Source: Albifimbria verrucaria (Eukaryota; Ascomycota; Sordariomycetes; Hypocreales; Stachybotryaceae). From it: a DNA stretch of 64,000 bases. Below the pieces are notes generated by a model. The model was not told the origin of the DNA. It was given only the letters and a program-made list of their open reading frames with translations, and made no database searches. Below, piece after piece: positions 11,743 to 22,514 of the stretch. The stretch lies in NCBI GenBank assembly GCA_020081605.1, contig JAHREC010000013.1, positions 4,960,001 through 5,024,000 of the forward strand, in the 5' to 3' direction. The translations under genes were made by a program, and so were the position numbers. Position 1 is the stretch's first letter. Every line of letters starts with the position of its first letter.

Positions 11743-12987
11743 TTACGTATTACAGTGAATGCGAAAATTGAAGCTAGCAGCCCTTGGTCGAACTTGATTA
11801 CGTTCGCACCACTCACTGGGTCTTGATGACTGGGGCTTGTCCAGACCAGTGCCGAAAATGTCATCCCAGAATCTCGAAGTCACACCAAAGCCGTTCTCGT
11901 AATCGAGGAAGTGGTGCTCCAGGTGATACTTCTTGAGCTGCTTGTACCACAGGGGCAGGTTCTCGTGGTGCAAGAAGTAGTGTGTCATGTCGTAGCAGAT
12001 GTAGCCGAAGATGCCACCACAGTACACGGCTGTCGCCGCGTGCCAGCTGTAGAAGAAGATGAAATGGGCCAGCTTCCAGAAAGGCGCTGCGAGAACAATA
12101 AACAGGGTAGGAGGCATGACTAGGCGGTACTTGTCCATGGGGAGGTAGTGGTGAATGCCATGGAGCAGGAAGTGAAGTGTTATGCCAACTCGGTTGTCTG
12201 GCAAGTAGCTATTCACGCAAAGTTAGTCGATGAGCAGAATATACAGCGTGTGATTAGAAAGCATACCCGTCGAGGTGGAAAAGGAAGCGGTGAAGACAGT
12301 ACTCGACCAAGGTCCAGATGAAGACACCCAGACCCCAGTAACCAGCAAGAACAAGCGAAGAGCTTATGCCTTGGCTAGCCTGATAGGTGCCGTAGACGAC
12401 GCAGGGCATCCAGAGGGATGGAACAACCCACCAAGGGGTCTTTGTGAGAGGTTCCAAGAAGTTTCCGAACAGAGGCGCGGACTGGCCTCCTTGTAGTGGC
12501 GGGGGCGATGGACTTGGTCGAGGTAGAAGTCCTTGCTGAAGCCACCAAACCAGATTTGAGGGAACAAAGGACGGCTGAGATCGAGGAACTTGTGCTTCTT
12601 GTAATCTTGGTTGTAATCCGTCTCTTTGCTGAGGTCCTCTTCGCACGACATGCCGGTTCGGGGATGGACAGCGGCATCGTCTTCGGTCTCGGCGGTGATG
12701 GCTTCTCCGTTGGCTTTGTCGCCCTTTGTCGACACGACGAAGCCAATGTGGTAATCGTCGAGGATCTCGTAGGCGGCCTCGGAGTGGAAGTGCGAGGCCT
12801 GGTCGTTGAGAATGTCCTTGACATCGCGACCAGCATAATCGAGGATCAGGCTGCCACCACCGGGGTGATCGTCCATGAACTCGGTCATATCATAGACGTT
12901 GGAGCCGATGGTCACATAGCATGATGAAGCAGTGTTATGCGACTCGACCTCGGCACGAGTAAAGGTTGGCTTCGTGCGGGAAGGCAT
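11743..12987 (-). CDS. scs7: Sphingolipid fatty acid 2-hydroxylase (Scs7/FA2H)
   Basis: An endoplasmic reticulum enzyme that 2-hydroxylates the very-long-chain acyl group of ceramide. Exon 1 is 12987-12267, exon 2 is 12208-11743, separated by a 58-nt intron. Residues 8-85 are a cytochrome b5 domain with the haem motif HPGG at 41-44. The C-terminal di-iron hydroxylase domain has the expected histidine clusters: HRFLFH, HFLLHGIHH, HYFLHH and YHLEHHFLDYENGFGV. Hydrophobic segments between them fit membrane helices. One G is missing from the run at 12489-12490 (HYKGGQSAPLF is broken after HYK). With it restored the protein is 395 residues, close to family size. The last 25 or so residues do not resemble the usual short end of this family. 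Confidence 0.94.
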
Positions 12988-13962
12988 GGTGGCGGATCGT
13001 GGCGATATCGACGGCCGTGGTAGGACAACAAAGGATCGGGGACGAGATGCAGCAGAATGCTATGCCCGGTTGCAGCCACCGGATCGAAGGCGAAAGACAG
13101 GAGAACGTGAATGAGCAGGCAGGCTGAGAAGGAGAGAGATTGGCAAACGGGATGAAGAAATAAGAAAAGTGACTGCGGGTTTGTCGGACGATCAGGAGGT
13201 GGACAGGGATGGGTTTTTAATTGACGGTGGCTCGATTTGTCTTAGTAGGTCCCCTAGCACGTTCGGAAGCCGAGACTTGTTCAGTGGCGTTACAAGTCAG
13301 AGGAAACAGACCACTGTTACTGTAATAGTGGCTCGACGTTTACGTGTTTGTTGAAGCTGGGTAATTGGAGGCTGATGCCTTCCCTTGTACAACGTGTTGT
13401 TTTCCATTCTTCTACCCTGTCCCTGTAGGCTGAGTCGTTAGCCTAGGTGCCTACCTAGGAATTGACAATGTATTTGATGGATTGGTGCAGGGCGTACGTA
13501 CCACCAGACAGGGAGCAACAGGACAGCCGATCGCCGGCAGAGTCGGAGCCGGGCCCCTGTCAACTTACCGAGCATAGGCCAGCATATTCCTCCAGCTTAG
13601 CTTGCTCTAGCGGGTAATATGGCAGCCTTGTCCCAAATGCTAACGATAATCTCTCTGAGCAGCCCACTGTTGTTTACTATCCATGCATTTTTTCCCTTTG
13701 GATACCGGGACCCACTAGGTAGCCTAGAGGACGGTTGAACAGATACAGTACCGGTAGTCATGCAAGCGCCAATACCTACAAGGCAATACTGACTGTTATG
13801 CGTAATCGAAAAGCGAACAATCCAACGGCGAAGCATTTGAAAAAAGGAAGAGAAAACAGTGAATGCGATCAACTTGACGAAAAACGGAAAAGAAGCGAAA
13901 AAGAGAAAAAGAAAAAAAGGGAACCTGCCGCTGACACGAACGGACGCAAAAAGAAAGAAGTG
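12988..13962. other. Intergenic between scs7 and tRNA-Tyr
   Basis: This is the promoter and leader of scs7 plus the region upstream of the tRNA terminator. An ACCT-type palindrome is at 13446-13459. A purine-rich stretch at 13840-13960 contains the tRNA terminator. No protein gene was seen. Confidence 0.6.
13948..13952 (-). terminator. RNA polymerase III terminator of tRNA-Tyr
   Basis: A run of five T on the minus strand begins 11 nt after the tRNA discriminator base. This is the normal Pol III stop signal. It also supports the tRNA call and its strand. Confidence 0.8.
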
Positions 13963-14051
13963 TCTCCCCAACCAGAATCGAACTAGTGACCTTTCGATGA
14001 AATTATTCTCAATTACAGTCGAACGTGATAAACCAACTACACCATGGGGAG
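13963..14051 (-). tRNA. tRNA-Tyr (anticodon GTA) with a 14-nt intron
   Basis: The minus strand folds into a complete cloverleaf. The seven-pair acceptor stem is CTCCCCA with TGGGGAG; the D arm is GTG..CAC with A14, G18-G19 and A21; the anticodon stem is TTCGA with TCGAA; the variable loop is AGGTC; the T arm is ACTAG-TTCGATT-CTGGT. The loop CTGTAA plus A gives anticodon GTA at 14016-14014. A 14-nt intron at 13999-14012 sits at the canonical place after position 37. C1-G72 and discriminator A73 are the eukaryotic tRNA-Tyr identity elements, and tRNA-Tyr is the tRNA most often carrying an intron. CCA is not encoded. A T5 stop follows 11 nt downstream. Confidence 0.9.
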
Positions 14052-14397
14052 GTTCTTGTTGTTGGAAGGCATGCTGCCAATTCCGTACAGATACTTCGGT
14101 CCCCACTCCATCGTGCCGGCATCCCAAGGTACCTCGACCTTGTAGCTATTGCCTGGCCCCCAAACTAACCTCCAATCCCCACGCACCTGATCTGATGCCG
14201 TATGGAATTTCAATCACCCAACCTGCTAGCTTCCTCCCATAGCTAACGTTGCTCTTCCTATGACTCCCGCTGATCTCGTGCAATTTCAGCCACTTCAACA
14301 CAGCCTTTCACGTCGCTTTATCGCCAGCCACGTCGAGAGCGACAGACAATCCTTTGGTTCCCCTCCCCACTACAGCATCTGTAGGGCTGCAGTAGGC
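14052..14397. other. tRNA-Tyr 5' flank and het-c promoter
   Basis: The tRNA-Tyr gene (-) and het-c (+) are divergent across this 346-bp stretch. The leader is pyrimidine-rich near 14230-14380. No further gene was seen. Confidence 0.6.
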
Positions 14398-16983
14398 ATG
14401 TCGTCATCCAGTTGGACGCGGGGCAGTGGCCTGCTCATCCTTTGCATCTTCCTGGGCCTGGCGCTATTCCCACGCCAAGTCGCTGCCTTTGGAGCTGGAA
14501 ACATCCCTCTATCGCACAGGTTAGTCGACCAAGATGACTTTGTCTTTTTCTTTTTCTTCTTTTTAAATACTGACATTGTCTTGTCTACCAGATCGAGGGT
14601 CATAATTGGCGCCATGGAGGTATGTTGAGACACATCCGAGGACTCACGTCAATATCGCGGGGCAACTAACACGCGTGTGCCCAGACATTGAGGATATGCT
14701 CTCCAGCATTGCCTTTCTCCATGGCAAGAAATGGACATCCATGTTGATCAAGCGAACCTACTTTGGCAACTGGCTTCGTGACTACTCTCAGGCTGTTGAT
14801 GTAGGCAGTCTGAAGGGCGTCAATGCACCAACCATCCGCATTCTCGTGAGTGACAACTTCTCCATCGCCCGACGCTGGGGCATTTTTCTGATCCTGTCTA
14901 ACTTTCGCAGGTTTGGGTTCTCTCATTTATGGCATTCGGATATGCCACCGATGAGTTTGAAGTGACTGAAGAGCGCCTTGGTGTCTATCGCCCTGAGGAG
15001 CACATTGACAATCCTTTAGGATATGCCGAAGGCCTCGATGCACGCACATTTGATCCGCGCTTACGTGGTCCTGTTCAGCCGGTTGAAACAGAGATTGACA
15101 TGAACACTGGCATGAAAAACTACATTGCTCGCGAAACTGGGCAATGGGCTACAAGTGCCGGCTATCTTCGATTCAGTTTTGCTCGCTGCATCCACTACGG
15201 CCGTCTATTCACTCACGGTGCACAGGGCTCCGGTAAGGATGAGGATTTATGTGAGGCTCTGCGATGCCTTGGCCAAGCACTCCATTGCATGGAGGATTTT
15301 AGTGCACACAGCAACTATTGCGAGCTGGCCCTCCGAGAGCTTGGACACCACAGTATCTTCCCTCATTGTGGTTCTCAAACGGAGATTAACGTGCATGGCA
15401 AGAGGGTGTTTCCTCTAGTGACTGGTACCTTTGGAGCCGTTGACTTTTTGCACTCAGTTATTGGCGAGGCAACCGATCACTTCACCCAGTCTGAAGTTGA
15501 CGAAGTTGATGTTGCGCTCAAGAATGCCGAAGGTTCAAGTGGAGGAGGCTCTTCTGGGCAGCGTGGTTTCCTTGGCGTCAATATGCCAACCGACTTTATC
15601 TCTTTGATCGCAAAGATCCCGGGTGATGGAAACGATTTTGCATCGCAGGCGAGGGGTCTCAAAGCCATGTCTGACGCCAAAGAGCGTGAGAATGAGTCGC
15701 AGACCCGAAGCCGAGCTGCGGGCAACACCAACCTCATCCCAGGTATGAGCCCTGACTTCGACCCTGTCAAGACAGCCGGACAGATCTATCCCATCCTCCA
15801 GTTCCGTGACCGTATTGTCAAGGCAATCAGCCGTGGCATCGCCATGGTTCCAGGACTTGAGAAACTCTTGGATCACATTGGCGAGACCTTGACCGCTTTC
15901 ATCCTGGGCCTGCTTGCGCCATTCGTACGCCCAATTATCCAGCAAGTCTCCAAAGTTCTGAAGGAGGGTTCTTCGACTGTCATCAGCTCTAGTGCCAAGG
16001 CCCAAATGGAACCTTGGAACAACCCCCACTGCTCAGATCCTACTCATTCAATGCTGTCTAAGGATCACTTTACTAATGTTCTCAACTCTTGCGCTGGACG
16101 TGTTGCTGCAACAGTTCTCCAGTATACCGTGCCGTAAGTACTTTTTATTAAATCGATAATTACAACATACTAAAATTCTTAGACGCATCCTTTATGCTTG
16201 GGAAAATCCCAGCGTTCCTGTCGACGAAGTTGTCAACGATGTTCTTCGGGCGTTCCACCACCCAGCTCTGCGCAATGAAGGCATAGAGATTCAACGGAAC
16301 ATGTTCAACACCGTAAGGGAGTGGGCTGATAAACACCCCGTCGCCACCAATTGGATCATATGCTGTCTTCTGAGTCGGTGAAGACTGGCAAGAACCATAT
16401 CTTGAACCAGGATAAGCACGGCTCTGGTGGTGGACATTCTGGTGGCGGCCATTCGCATGGCGCTTGGGACTCCTGCAACAACTCGGCCACGGCAAGGTGG
16501 CCGGTTCTCTGTGGTCACAAGTGCGCACCCGAGATATCAACTCAATGCAAGGAGGGACGGGAACCCAGCAAACCATTACCTCTCTACATCGCCAGCCCCT
16601 TCTCCTGGGTTGCCCCTAAAGGTGAAGCTTATGGATACACCAACCCTTCCTATTCGCAGCAGGGAGGCTCTGGAGGGTACGGTGCTCCAGAGCACACACC
16701 CGCACCCCATTACTCGGGTTACGATCAACCACCTCCACCCTCTTACGGCTACGGTGGACCACCACCCCCGGTCCACAATGGGGCGGTCCTCAGGGTCCTC
16801 CTCCACCACAGGGATATGGCGGACCGGGTTACGGAGCTCCTCCCCCAACCTCCATATGGGCAGCAACCCTCATACGGGCAGCAGCCGCCGTATGGGCAAC
16901 AGCCTCCATATGGACAGCCTCCTCCAGGGCACCAGGAACCACCGCAGTGGAACCAGTATCCAGGTCAGCGTCACGGCTATTGA
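14398..16983 (+). CDS. het-c: HET-C family heterokaryon-incompatibility protein
   Basis: A homologue of the Neurospora het-C glycine-rich protein, whose alleles control vegetative incompatibility. Five exons: 14398-14519, 14592-14619 (28 nt), 14685-14845, 14911-16133 and 16183-16983. The N-terminus is a signal peptide (LLILCIFLGLALFPRQVAAF). Conserved blocks are IEGHNWRHGDIEDM across exons 2-3, KRTYFGNWLRDYSQAVDVG, and EALRCLGQALHCMEDFSAHSNYCE with its His/Glu/Asp-rich motif. The tail is rich in Gly, Pro and Tyr with PPYGQQ repeats (about 16850-16930). Six base losses are needed (14505-14507, 16336-16339, 16461-16464, 16554-16556, 16613-16616, 16765-16769) and one gain (16842-16846). The restored length is 2340 nt, 779 residues. 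Indels cluster in the low-complexity tail. The gene converges on the PP2C gene. Confidence 0.93.
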
Positions 16984-17376
16984 TTACCTACTGTGAGCGG
17001 GAGCCAGGTGCGAGTGATGTCTTGGGATACGTAGAGAGAAAGAATATGCAAACTCATGTAATGTTATATATGTGGGAGCACGGGTCTTTCACCATCTGCA
17101 AATCATATAAACATTGCCATTGCAGGCTTCATGTTAAGGTAGAAAAGTTTCCTAAACAAGTTCCTATATATTCCACAACCGCCTTATGCTCTTACAATGG
17201 AAATCAAAGACCTTGTCATCTTGTCCTTTGCTCCCTCCTTTATCCAGTCCTCTTATCCTGAACAAGCCATAATGTCCCAACTCCACGCTCAATGCAGTTG
17301 ACTACCTAGTTATGTATGCAGCTACTATAGACCAGAAATTCGAAAACGCTTCTCCCGTGATTACGCAACATTCTCT
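16984..17376. other. Intergenic between convergent het-c and PP2C genes
   Basis: This 393-bp stretch holds the two 3' untranslated regions. It is AT-rich with no gene or repeat seen. Confidence 0.6.
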
Positions 17377-19378
17377 TCATGAAACACCACCACTCATGAT
17401 GTTTATACCACGGGCGTGGTTAGAGGTAAAGTTACCTCTTACCCCTTCGGGGTCCTGAGCCTCAGCTTTCCTGATGTCTCTCATTTCCTTGGTCCCCAAG
17501 CTTCCGAGACCACCCTCGGAGCGACGCTCCCAGCCGCCGAGACGGACAACTTGGCAGGTGGCATTGTCTCCATCCTGGGAGACTTCAGAAGCGTACTCGA
17601 CAACGCTGCGGGCGCCTTCTTCGGGGTGCGGGCCTCCTTAATGATGTCGACAATCTCCTGGTCGCTGAGTGTGCCGGAAACACCGTCGCTAACAAGGACG
17701 ATGAACGAGTACTGCGCCGGGCCTAGCTCAACGCGCGTGATCTCAGGCTCGGCGGACACGCCTATGCGTTTACTGCGCATGTCGCCAAAGGCGCGGCTAT
17801 TGGCGAGACCTGCTATGCGCTCCTCACCAAAGCTGTCTCCGGAAACCATGGACCCTGCGGGCGCATAACGCCGGAGACGTCGACTCTCTCCTGGAGTGGT
17901 GGGGTGGTGATCAGACGTCAAGGGTTGCGCAACACCGCTGGAAGTTTCGCAAAGGAGGACACGTGTATCGCCAACATGTGCAACGATGAGGGTGGACTGC
18001 GCACCCGGGTGCCAGAAAGGCACAGGGGTGGGCGTTGAGATGAGGACAACGGAGGCAGTGGAGCCGCCCTTGAACCGACTGTGGCCGCCGATGCCGTGAC
18101 CGGAGGGCGTGGCATGTGGCACTCCGAGAATTTCATCATTGTTCAGAGGCACGTCTCCAACCCAGGCATCATCAGGATCTGCCTTTCGAGCTTGTGCGGA
18201 TACGAAGTCAAGGTCCGCTCGGAGGAATGCATAGGCGAGCGCGGCCTCCACCGATATTGTAGACTCGTTGCTCGGCTCTGCTTTCAGATCGAAATGCTCT
18301 GGCTGAAATCGTCGGAAGTACCCGCCAATGGTTCTCCTGTACTCTTGGACAAGTTCCCTCTCTAGTTTGAGTGCCTTTGCGTAGTTGGTTACGGCTTGAG
18401 GGACTGTGTCCGCACTCTCAAGGGGTTGGCTATGCTTCGGACGACCGGTCGAGCTTACTTTGCTAGAGGCTTGAATGCTCTCCTGTACCTCCTCGGCTGA
18501 CTTCAGATCCACGCGGCTGAGGGCCTCCTTCTTAGAGAGTGTATGATGGCCGGATTCCGAGGCGCTGTTTTGGTCCCGCCCAGGCTTGCTCTTACGCAAG
18601 CTACTTTGTAGGCCGAGTCGGTTGGCAGCCTCTTCGATATAGCCATGCAGTTCGTCCCGCAGGAAATGAGCACATTGCTCACCACCGTGACCGTCAAAGA
18701 TTCCAAAGTAGAATATTTGGGGATCGCCAAGTGCGCTGTCGGCGGCCATTGGCTCGTCCGGCCGCTGCTTGACGCTCCTCGGCGCACGTTTGGCAAAGGC
18801 CGGGATGTTGATAATGCCTGCCTGATCTGCATCCTCGTTGTAAGGGCGACTACCTCTTACGCTGGCGGCGCCAAAGTGGTGCTTCGCGCGACGCAAAGGA
18901 ATGCGCACAACCGTCAGTTCTCGTGTGGGCATGTTCGGCAATGAGCTCGCCGGAGCGGAGCCCGGGCCGGGGGTGTGAGGGTCGAAGCATCACGAGGAAG
19001 TTTGTGTCCCGGGCCAATGGAGATCGAAGAGTCAGGGTGAAGTGAGGAGGATGGTAGGTGTGTGACAAAATAGGAGTGGAAATGTCTTTTGGAGAGTGCG
19101 TATGTGGGCTTTGTGTTGGCTCGGGCCGAGGTTCGAAGCGTAGGCTGACAACAAGGAGCTAGGCACTGGCCTGGAGCCCGAGCTGGTGCGAGAATGGAGG
19201 AGAGCGATGCGCTGTGTGTTCGCTGTTGGCCGCCCGCGTGAGGTTGTCGTGAATACGATCTGTCGACAATATCGAGGCTTCGGACAAGACGCACGGGGCG
19301 TTTGTCGTGCCAGCGCTGAAAGACGGAGCGAGACGGCGAGCCGGAAGCTCTACGCGCCAGTGAAGCCATTGGTCCCAT
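17377..19378 (-). CDS. PP2C-type protein phosphatase, probably mitochondrial (Ptc6-like)
   Basis: A metal-dependent Ser/Thr phosphatase in one exon. Catalytic motifs are present: SRPYNEDADQAG, FYFGIFDGHGGEQCAHF (Mg/Mn-binding DGHGG), VAHVGDTRVLL and VLVSDGVSG. A Ser/Lys-rich insertion of roughly 100 residues lies after the DGHGG motif. Two losses are required: near 18964-18970 (before LPNMPTRELTVV) and in the GGGG run at 17623-17626. Repairing the first joins an Arg-rich, acid-poor N-terminus (MASLARRASGSPSRSVFQRW, Met at 19378 or 19369), which looks like a mitochondrial presequence. Repairing the second extends the C-terminus to TGA at 17377-17379 through KEMRDIRKAEAQDPEG. Restored length is 2004 nt, 667 residues. 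The Ptc6 assignment rests on the presequence and insertion, so it is inference; the phosphatase call is firm. Confidence 0.9.
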
Positions 19379-20446
19379 TGAGTGATGTGCAAGGCCTAAG
19401 AAAGGATTGCTTGAACATCGGCCGCCGGCACAATCACAGCGATGCGAGTTTGAGGCTATCTCCAGCCATGAGTTGATGGCGAAGCGAGAGGTTGAAGGAG
19501 AGAGAGAGGGGGCCGGCTGGACGGTTGTTGGTTCCGAAAGCTCTGCGACGAGAAAGAACTGGGCAAATATGGCAACGTGTGTGGGCGCTAGCGCTTCGAA
19601 GTGGTGGTGTCAAAAGTCGGGTTCCTGGCGGCGGCGGCGATCAAGAGTCAGGAGTGCTGATGCGATGACAGACTTGGTTGGCGAGCGAGCGAGCGAGCTG
19701 TTCAGGGTTGTAGCTACGAAGGTACTGTATTGTGGGAGAAAGGCGGTTGATTTAGTGTTTTGCTCAAGTACCCTTGCCTGGGGTTGCACAGGATTTTGGG
19801 CGCCATTTGCTGCGAGGTACCTGAAGTATTTTTTACAAGGTACCCCCGTACATATGCCGCAGCTATCCGAGCCAGAAGAAGCCAAATTTCAACCATCATG
19901 CACTGTATGCGCCGCAGCGCAGGAGCTTTAAAAAATTGCACCGGGCACTAATTGACCTTTATTTGCCAATATGGGAGGGCATCTCCTTTTTCCCCTTTTT
20001 CTAATTTTTCCTCTCCCGATCAATGCAACAGCTCCCCATCGGCCCGCCCCTTAGGACGGTCCAGCCGATCCGGCACTGACGTAGTTGTTCAAGATAAAGT
20101 ACCTGTACCTCGGTCGTAGTGACTAGAAAGTAGAAGCCACACGGCCATCCCACTAGCCTCAATATACTCGCCACTTTCCAAGGTGCAAACGTCCCGAAGC
20201 GGAGCTCCGTCCACTCCTTCACAGCTTGACTTACATGATCATTGACTTTATTTCTCATCGCCTCGCCGCGACAGAAATGCTCACCGTCGTTCGTATCGTC
20301 TCTTTGATTATATAATATTTCTTTTCTTTCCCTTTCTTTGCCACGCGTCTCACTGCACGCTTGAACGCACGCCCTTGCTTGGCATCTCCTTGCTTTTGCA
20401 TTTCCATGTCGGGCATCGCACCCTCCAGACTCCCACTATCAGAAAG
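19379..20446. other. Divergent promoter region, PP2C (-) and BTB-like gene (+)
   Basis: This is 1.07 kb between two start codons. It carries a palindromic AGGTACCT at about 19815 and T-rich tracts at 19985-20010 and 20310-20340, the latter just before the BTB-like start. No gene was seen. Confidence 0.6.
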
Positions 20447-21969
20447 ATGGCCGAGGTTGCGGCGACCGCTCCCGCAGACGGTGATGCGTCCGAGCCGCCC
20501 AGCAGCACGCGGAACGGCCCCGGCATCATCGATGTGACTGACGGCGCTGGTGATGTTATTCTAGACGTGACGTTTGACACGTCCAGTGAGACGCTTAAGA
20601 GGAGCCGCAAGGCCGCCGCAGCTGCCGTTGTCAGGAGGCCCGGCCCGAAGAACCCCGCGGCGTCCCCGGCCTCTCCGGCTTCTCCGGCGCCGGCCACACT
20701 TAAGGCTCATGTCACAGTGCCATTCCGTGTTGACTTGGCTACGCTGAAACGCCATTCCAAGTACTTTGAGAACCTCCTCTCCAACGGGCAGTTCCGCGAA
20801 GCTAGCCTCATCGCATCCGCCCACAAGGCGCTTGCAGCCCGCAATGTAAAGCCTGTAGAGGCACATTCGGATGAACTCCCTCGCGTGCCCATCTCAGACG
20901 ATGACGAAGCCACGCAAGCCGCGGGCCGTGAGCATGTGTTTGAGGATATGCTTCGCATCATGCATCAAAGGCCACCCAAGACAACCTCCCCACTATGTCC
21001 TTCATGACCACTCTGGCCATCACTGCTGATCGCTTCGATTGCACTGCCGTTATTTCCCGCGCGTTGAATACCCAGCTGAAGTTCAAGTGGCCGGCTACAG
21101 CTGTCGTGAAGGCGGTTCAGCCGGAGCACGAACGCTCTCTCCAAGCTGAGCAGGTTCTACGGCAGAAGATTCTTGTGTCATGGCTGCTCGCCCAGCCCAT
21201 GCGCTTACACAATGCATCTCGTGAGCTCATAATGCGCGGGTCTCGCCTTTGGAGTCCTTTCCACGAACCTAACCCCAGCATGACTGCTGCTTGGTGGAAC
21301 TTGCCCGAAGGTCTAGAACGTAAGTGTCATACAGCCAGCTTTCGGTGTTCCGAATATTAACAGAGATTGGTTATCAGAAGAGCTGCAATACCGCCGGGAG
21401 TGCATATTTAATACCGTTGCCTCTGTCCAACGTCACTTTCTCTCCTCTACGCCTCCCGCGACCGGCAATGCAAGCTGGGCTACGACTCGAGCGCCGCCTG
21501 TGACTCCTTTCAGCTTGGCCAGATGCTCAAGTTCCTCACCGGCAAGGGCCTTCTCTTCCTCGTTGACTTCAGCCCCACGTCCATTGATGCTGTCCCTGAC
21601 ACCTCGATGCTTGACGTCGAGGAGCTGTTACGGACCTTGCAACAATGCCCGAGTTATCAGATCGATAAGAACCACACAAACTGCGGCTTGAGGATACGTG
21701 TCGATCCCATCGTGACTTACATCCGCACTATGCTCGCCACCAACGTCGTCTCGATTTCCCATGCAGATTGGAAGAAACGACGCGCTGATGTATCATGGGT
21801 ATCAGCTCGGGACGACAAAGCAGGCGACCACAAAGACTTAAAGACATTTGCATTTACAAGGGCTCTGGCCAATGATCAGCGATTACGTTACGAAGGCGCC
21901 CTTTACGCGGATCACATGGCGAAGGAGTTATTCACGGCGGATGCCTGGGATTGGACCCCAGAGCCATAA
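20447..21969 (+). CDS. BTB/POZ-like domain protein, function unknown
   Basis: A 488-residue protein after repair. Exon 1 is 20447-21319, the intron 21320-21377 and exon 2 is 21378-21969. After a low-complexity Ala/Pro leader (PAASPASPASPAPA), residues 85-215 show a BTB-like pattern: VTVPFRVDLATLKRHSKYFE with NLLSNGQFREAS, then a long acidic insert, then EDMLRIMHQRP and FMTTLAITADRFDC. The C-terminal half (FNTVASVQRHFLSLYASR, GLLFLVDFSPTSI, GLRIRVDPIVTYI) has no name I know. Two losses are needed, at 20980 (PPKDNLPTM) and in the CC at 21444-21445. The restored coding length is 1467 nt with correct splice phase. BTB domains mediate protein pairing, often with Cul3 ligases; the partner here is unknown. 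Confidence 0.82.
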
Positions 21970-22514
21970 GTTCAACGTCCTCCAGACTCATTAATGTAAC
22001 GTAGAGATGCATTATAGACAATGGATATTAGCGAAATGTTTACAACCGGATTATCATCCTTTCCCTATACTGTGCGCGTGGACTGCCCTAGCTAGCGCAC
22101 CTGAAGCCAATACCTGCTGATAGTATCCTGATACTACAGCCACAGCCAGCTCCTCGCCTATGCCACCGTCTTAATAGTGACCGGGCCTTGCAAACCTCGA
22201 TTGCACAAACCCATTCCAATCCAAACGATTCCACCCAACCACCCTGAATAATATAATCCCCGTTGCGCCGAGCCATGCAAATAATGGACGAGGTTGCGCA
22301 TAGCTTCATAGCACCCTTCATCCTACCCCTTTCTTGTAAGATGCGGAAACACCATACATACACCCTAATCGCACATCGAACTCTGCTTATCTTTACATGA
22401 AAGGCGTGCATAGCGTAGCTATGAAGGAGATACTGAACCCCTAGATCTACGCCACCCGTACCCGAGTCTCTTCATGTTTCATCTCATTCTTGTCTGAGCT
22501 AGGAGCGGCCCGAT
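21970..22514. other. Intergenic between convergent BTB-like gene and pis1
   Basis: This 545-bp stretch holds the 3' ends of both genes. The minus-strand open frame at 22088-22411 has no recognisable content. Nothing else was seen. Confidence 0.6.
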
